Shown piece after piece: positions 14,507 to 17,768 of a stretch of DNA of 17,768 nucleotides (position 1 is the stretch's first letter; each line of letters begins with the position of its first letter). Made by a program: the position numbers and the translations under genes. The notes under the pieces are model-generated. The model saw only the letters and a program-made list of their open reading frames with translations. It did not search any database and was not told the origin of the DNA. The stretch comes from Gemmatimonadota bacterium (GTDB taxonomy: Bacteria; Gemmatimonadota; Gemmatimonadetes; Gemmatimonadales; Gemmatimonadaceae), in the NCBI GenBank assembly GCA_947475795.1, contig CANJOX010000019.1, forward strand, positions 1-17,768, given 5' to 3'.

Positions 14507-16105
14507 CTACTTCCGCCGCACCACCTTCCCCGCCCTCACCCCTGTCGCCTTCCCGCCACTCACCGCCACGGTGCCGTTCACCACCACCGTTTCGATCCCC
14601 ACCGGATACTGATGCGGTTCGGCGAACGTGCTCATGTCCTTCACGGTGGCCGCGTCGAACACGACCACATCCGCCACCGCCCCGACGCGGAGCACGCCAC
14701 GATCGGTCAGCCCCAGTCGCACCGCCGGCATCTGCGTCATCTTGTGAATCGCCGTCTCGAGCGGCAGCAGCTTCTGGTTGCGCACGTACTCGCCCAGCAC
14801 GCGCGGAAACGTGCCGTACGCCCGCGGGTGCGGATGACCGTCACCCGGGCTCGAAATCCGTCCGTCGCTCGCGATCATCGCGAACGGGGCCACCATGATG
14901 CGCCGCACGTCCTGCTCGTCGAGCACATGATAGATCGCGTTGCCTCCCCCATTGAGCATCGCTTCCAGCACCAGTGCGGCGCCGTTCTCCGGCGTCGGCG
15001 CCAGGTTACGGCGCACCGCCCAATCCTTCAGCGTCTTCCCCTCGAGACTCTTGTCCCAGCCCACGCGCGAGAACTGCACGCGCGCCAAGTCGCCACCACC
15101 GCGGTCATTCAGGATGTTGTCGATAATGCCGCGCATGATGCTGTCCTTGAGCGCCGGTACGGCGAGCCGCTGGCGGAACTCGGCATCCCCACCGGCCATC
15201 GCCCAACTGGGCACCAGCACGCCGATCCCCGTGTGCGTGGCCGTGTACGGATACTGGTCCACCATCACGTCCGTACCGGCCTTCCGCGCGCTGTCCACCA
15301 TCGCCAACGTGATCGAGCTCTTGCCCCACATCTGCTGCCCCACTGCCTTGTGGTGCGTGAGCACCACCGGGATGCGTGCCCGACGCCCGATCTCGAGCGC
15401 CTCGGCCACGCCGTCCAACAGCCCGATCCCTTCCTTGCGCAGGTGCGACGTGTAAATGCCGCTGCTGTCGCTCGCGACCTGCGCCAGCGCGATCACTTCG
15501 TCGATGTTCGAGTAGGTGCCGGGCAGATACAGCAGTCCCGTGCTCAACCCGAACGCCCCCTGCCCCATCGCGACCGCCACCAGCGACCGCATGCGCGCCA
15601 ACTCGGCCGCCGTCGGGGCGCGCGACGCCATGCCCAGCACCGCGCGGCGCACGTCGTTGTGCCCCACGAGGTACGCCACGTTGATGCCGATCGTCGCCGT
15701 GCGCACCGAGTCCAGATACGGCGCGAGCGGCAATGGCGATCCACCATCAGGACCACCCAGCGCGAGCGTGACCCCCTGCCGCAGCGCGCTCTCCATGAGC
15801 GGATACTGCAGCAGCGGCTCCAGGTGCGCGTGCAGATCGATGAACCCCGGCGACACCGTGCGGCCGGCGGCATTGATCACCCGCGTGGCGTTCGCACGCG
15901 GCAACGAGGGCGCGAGGGCGACAATCCGGTCGCCGCGGATCCCCACGTCGAGACGCTGTGCGGCGCGACCCGTGCCGTCGAGCACCGAGCCACCCGCGAT
16001 GATCAGGTCGAACCGCTCCGCCGGTGCCTGGGCGCGCAGCGCCGTGGCGGAGACGGAGGCCGTGCAGAGCAGCAGCAGCGATGAGGCGAAGCGGCGCGTG
16101 CGCAT
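14507..16105 (-). CDS. Secreted amidohydrolase of the N-acyl-D-amino-acid deacylase (D-aminoacylase) family
   Basis: A 532-residue metal-dependent hydrolase. The start at ATG 16105 gives an export signal (MRTRRFASSLLLLCTASVSA, cleavage near ALRAQA) and lies 8 nt after the FKBP stop; the frame is open further upstream but there overlaps the FKBP gene. The barrel has the first metal pair H92/H94 in GFIDLHAHLEP, then SHLRKEG, THHKAVG and, near the C-terminus, SDGRISSPGDGHPHPRAYG, a D-aminoacylase-type block. The position where classical D-aminoacylases carry a metal-bridging cysteine (NCG) here reads LALGGPDGG, so the metal site differs. It would cleave N-acyl-D-amino acids or a dipeptide-like substrate in the periplasm. 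A role in D-amino acid or peptidoglycan fragment scavenging is inferred only. Confidence 0.88.
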   Translation of the reverse strand: MRTRRFASSLLLLCTASVSATALRAQAPAERFDLIIAGGSVLDGTGRAAQRLDVGIRGDRIVALAPSLPRANATRVINAAGRTVSPGFIDLHAHLEPLLQYPLMESALRQGVTLALGGPDGGSPLPLAPYLDSVRTATIGINVAYLVGHNDVRRAVLGMASRAPTAAELARMRSLVAVAMGQGAFGLSTGLLYLPGTYSNIDEVIALAQVASDSSGIYTSHLRKEGIGLLDGVAEALEIGRRARIPVVLTHHKAVGQQMWGKSSITLAMVDSARKAGTDVMVDQYPYTATHTGIGVLVPSWAMAGGDAEFRQRLAVPALKDSIMRGIIDNILNDRGGGDLARVQFSRVGWDKSLEGKTLKDWAVRRNLAPTPENGAALVLEAMLNGGGNAIYHVLDEQDVRRIMVAPFAMIASDGRISSPGDGHPHPRAYGTFPRVLGEYVRNQKLLPLETAIHKMTQMPAVRLGLTDRGVLRVGAVADVVVFDAATVKDMSTFAEPHQYPVGIETVVVNGTVAVSGGKATGVRAGKVVRRK

Positions 16106-16113
16106 CGGCGTGC

Positions 16114-16632
16114 TTACTGCACGCCGAGCAGTTCCACGTCGAACACCAGCGTCGCGTTGGGCGGAATCGGGCCCGAGCCCTGATTGCCGTAGCCCAGCGT
16201 CGAGCCGATCACGAGCTTGCGCTTCCCGCCGACCTTCATGCCGGCGACGCCCTGATCCCATCCCGGGATCACCATGCCCGCGCCGAGCGCGAACGAGAAC
16301 GGCGTGCCGCCCACGTTCGAGTCGAAGCGGTTGCCGTTGATGAGAAAGCCCGAGTACGTCACGCGGATCGTGCGTCCGGCCACGGCTTCCGCGCCGGTCC
16401 CGACCACGAGATCCTGCACGAACAGGTTGTCGCTCTTCTTGGTCATCGCCGCGATGTTCACGCCCAGCGAACTCGCGTAGGTCTCCACCGCCGGGTTGGA
16501 CGGAATGTTCGGGGCGTTGCTGTCCGCGCCGCAGGCGCTCAGCAGGGAGGCGGCGCCGAGCAGTGGCAGGTACGCAACGGCACGGGCCGCAGCGGCGGCG
16601 CGACGGGTCAGAGACGACAGGGAACGAAGCAT
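16114..16632 (-). CDS. FKBP-type peptidyl-prolyl cis-trans isomerase, lipoprotein
   Basis: A 172-residue envelope prolyl isomerase. ATG 16632 is preferred over an upstream in-frame ATG at 16698 because it places the basic MLRSLSSLTRR segment directly before the hydrophobic core and lipobox LLSAC (C34). A linker of about 30 residues leads to one FKBP domain (~68-172). Active-site landmarks are VTYSGFL, NRFDSN, PFSFALG, VIPGWDQGVAGMKVGGKR and the closing ATLVFDVELLGVQ. It would assist folding of exported proteins at the periplasmic face of a membrane. There is no clear Shine-Dalgarno. It is the first gene of a two-gene unit with the secreted amidohydrolase, which starts 8 nt later, so the isomerase may support that enzyme's folding. 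It is divergent from the phosphopantetheinyl transferase. Confidence 0.92.
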   Translation of the reverse strand: MLRSLSSLTRRAAAAARAVAYLPLLGAASLLSACGADSNAPNIPSNPAVETYASSLGVNIAAMTKKSDNLFVQDLVVGTGAEAVAGRTIRVTYSGFLINGNRFDSNVGGTPFSFALGAGMVIPGWDQGVAGMKVGGKRKLVIGSTLGYGNQGSGPIPPNATLVFDVELLGVQ

Positions 16633-16732
16633 GGACTCGTGGAGATCGGGGAAGCGTGACGATGAGCACGGGACCGGTCGCACCGGCCCGTCTACCATCT
16701 AAAAGATAAGCGGGCACCGACGTGGCTGAGGG

Positions 16733-17548
16733 ATGTGGCTACGTTACGGCATGGCCGATGCCCCCGCCGCACACCCCGATCCGTCGGCTCCGTCGTTCTG
16801 GCCCGAGGCCGTCCCCGTCGCCGCGCCGGCTGGCGCCCCGGCGCCAGCCACGCTCATGCGCATCGCCGTCCCCGCGTCGCTCGATCGCGAGCTGCAGCCG
16901 TGGATTCCCGCACTGGTTGCCGCGAATCGCCTCCATCCGGACGAAGCGGTGCTGGCCGAGGCGATGCCACCGGCCCGACGGGACACCTTTGTCGCGGGAC
17001 GGCTGGCCATGCGCGCCGCGATCGGGCAGCACGCGCCCGTCGACCGGTGGGCGCCCATTCTGCGCAGCGCGCGCGGGGCACCGGTGCTGCCGTCGGCGAT
17101 GACGGGATCCATCAGCCACAAGCGCGATGCCGCGCTGGCGATCGTGGCGCCGCGTCAGGTAGCCGGCGGTGCCACGCAGCACGTGGGCATCGACCTCGAG
17201 CACCGGCCCACCGCACGCGACCTCGAGAAGCTGTCGATTGCGCGTCGCGTGCTCACCACCGACGAACGCGACGCGCTGCGGGCGCTCGACGCCGACCCGC
17301 TGGCGCAGCGCGAGCGGGTGCTGGTGTCCTTTGCAATCAAGGAGGCGATCTACAAGGCGATCGACCCCACCGTCGAGCGCTACGTGCACTTCACCGAAGT
17401 CGCCCTGCACTTCCGCGAGGCCGGTGAGGTCGAGGTGGAGCTGCGGCTCCCGGAACTGCCCGCCGAGGTATGGCAGGTCACGGCCCGGTACGCGCTCGAC
17501 GACCGCTGGATCATGGCCGTCGCGACGGCCGTGCGCACCGTGCCCTGA
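16733..17548 (+). CDS. 4'-phosphopantetheinyl transferase (Sfp/EntD-like)
   Basis: A protein of up to 271 residues that would move 4'-phosphopantetheine from coenzyme A onto acyl- or peptidyl-carrier proteins in the cytoplasm. The family motifs are present in order: RGAPVLP (114-120), SISHKRD (126-132), the metal-binding VGIDLEHR with D154 and E156, and SFAIKEAIYKAI with E204 and K208. These are the Sfp-type signatures rather than those of the short AcpS enzyme. The start is uncertain: ATG 16733 has GAGGG directly against it, ATG 16751 (MADAPAAH) is equally plausible, and the first ~40 residues are Pro/Ala-rich and unconserved. No polyketide, NRPS or siderophore genes lie in the window, so its carrier protein is unknown. 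Confidence 0.9.
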   Translation: MWLRYGMADAPAAHPDPSAPSFWPEAVPVAAPAGAPAPATLMRIAVPASLDRELQPWIPALVAANRLHPDEAVLAEAMPPARRDTFVAGRLAMRAAIGQHAPVDRWAPILRSARGAPVLPSAMTGSISHKRDAALAIVAPRQVAGGATQHVGIDLEHRPTARDLEKLSIARRVLTTDERDALRALDADPLAQRERVLVSFAIKEAIYKAIDPTVERYVHFTEVALHFREAGEVEVELRLPELPAEVWQVTARYALDDRWIMAVATAVRTVP

Positions 17549-17560
17549 CCGGCACGCCAC

Positions 17561-17584
17561 CGCGTCAGCGCCGCCGCGTCAGCG
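17561..17584. repeat. Short direct repeat between convergent genes
   Basis: CGCGTCAGCG occurs at 17561-17570 and again at 17575-17584, the second overlapping the last codons of the methyltransferase gene. It is probably a chance or slippage duplication. Confidence 0.4.
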
Positions 17585-17768
17585 ACGTCGCGCCACGTGC
17601 TGGGCAATGCCGCCGAAGAGCGCGCGTGACACGCCGATTACCTCGAACCCCTCGCGTTCCAGCAGCGTCGAGAACGCATCGGCCGTCATGAAATCACGGA
17701 TGCTGCGCGCGATGTAGCCGTACACCACCGGATCGCGATGCCAGAGCCATCCCACGAGGTTGCCCGCC
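17579..17768 (-). CDS. C-terminal fragment of a UbiE/MenG-like methyltransferase (5' part outside the window)
   Basis: The last 62 residues before the stop at 17581-17579 are readable on the minus strand. They include LVGWLWHRDPVVYGYIARSI, then RDFMTADAFSTLLEREGFEV and a closing GGIAQHVARRR. The order Y-x-Y-[IL]-x-x-S-[IV], F-x-x-x-x-x-F/L, EGFEV, GGI-A-x-H is characteristic of the C-terminus of ubiquinone/menaquinone C-methyltransferases (UbiE/COQ5 family). Menaquinone synthesis would fit this lineage, but the SAM-binding domain is outside the window and a related methyltransferase cannot be excluded. It converges on the phosphopantetheinyl transferase gene, with 30 nt between the stops. Confidence 0.65.
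   Translation of the reverse strand, partial: AGNLVGWLWHRDPVVYGYIARSIRDFMTADAFSTLLEREGFEVIGVSRALFGGIAQHVARRR

Noticed and set aside
14471..16084. A plus-strand open frame opposite the amidohydrolase
   Set aside because: Arg/His-rich antisense translation of a gene with clear catalytic motifs.
16106..16717. N-terminal extension of the amidohydrolase frame up to 16717
   Set aside because: It would overlap the whole FKBP gene in another frame and lacks any domain; ATG 16105 gives a proper signal peptide.

Overview
The window is GC-rich, densely packed bacterial DNA. Its gene content fits Gemmatimonadota (Gemmatimonas-like): a short primary-type sigma factor without region 1.1 (the Bacteroidota/Gemmatimonadota architecture), many lipoprotein signal peptides, Big_2-rich surface proteins and weak Shine-Dalgarno sites. 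This placement is an inference from gene style. No rRNA or tRNA gene, CRISPR array or transposase gene was found.

Layout. (1) 1-2159, minus strand: a housekeeping operon read sigma factor -> yajQ -> rimO, with rimO cut by the window edge. (2) 2385-6607, minus strand: an operon read anchored hypothetical protein -> NtrC-type sigma-54 activator -> small membrane protein -> aldehyde dehydrogenase. The first two overlap by ATGA and the last two are 9 nt apart. No sensor kinase is present. (3) 6822-8012, minus: a secreted or lipid-anchored subtilisin-like protease. (4) 8297-10963, plus: a glycine-zipper envelope protein and a 630-residue lipoprotein with three Ig-like Big_2 repeats and two carbohydrate-binding-like modules, closed by a strong terminator. 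(5) 11081-12988, plus: an accessory patch in front of comM, described below. (6) 12894-14462, plus: full-length comM (yifB). (7) 14507-16632, minus: a lipoprotein FKBP prolyl isomerase followed 8 nt later by a secreted D-aminoacylase-family amidohydrolase. (8) 16733-17548, plus: a 4'-phosphopantetheinyl transferase. (9) 17579-17768, minus: the C-terminus of a UbiE/MenG-like methyltransferase, cut by the window edge.

The most interesting region is 11081-12988. The promoter and first ~32-36 codons of comM occur three times in direct orientation, with start codons at 11125, 12411 and 12894. Only the third copy continues into a complete gene. A yefM-yoeB-type toxin-antitoxin operon with its own promoter and TGTACA operator lies between copies 1 and 2. 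Copies 1 and 2 share sequence downstream of the comM-like block that copy 3 lacks. Copies 2 and 3 share upstream sequence that is more diverged at copy 1. This is the pattern expected if two elements had inserted in tandem at the 5' end of comM, each supplying a replacement promoter and N-terminus. Superimposed on it are four 26-bp IS-like end motifs. One inverted pair (23/26 identical) bounds a 1,220-bp segment carrying the toxin-antitoxin genes, and two ends face each other across a 3-bp spacer. No recombinase gene is present, so any mobility would have to be supplied in trans.
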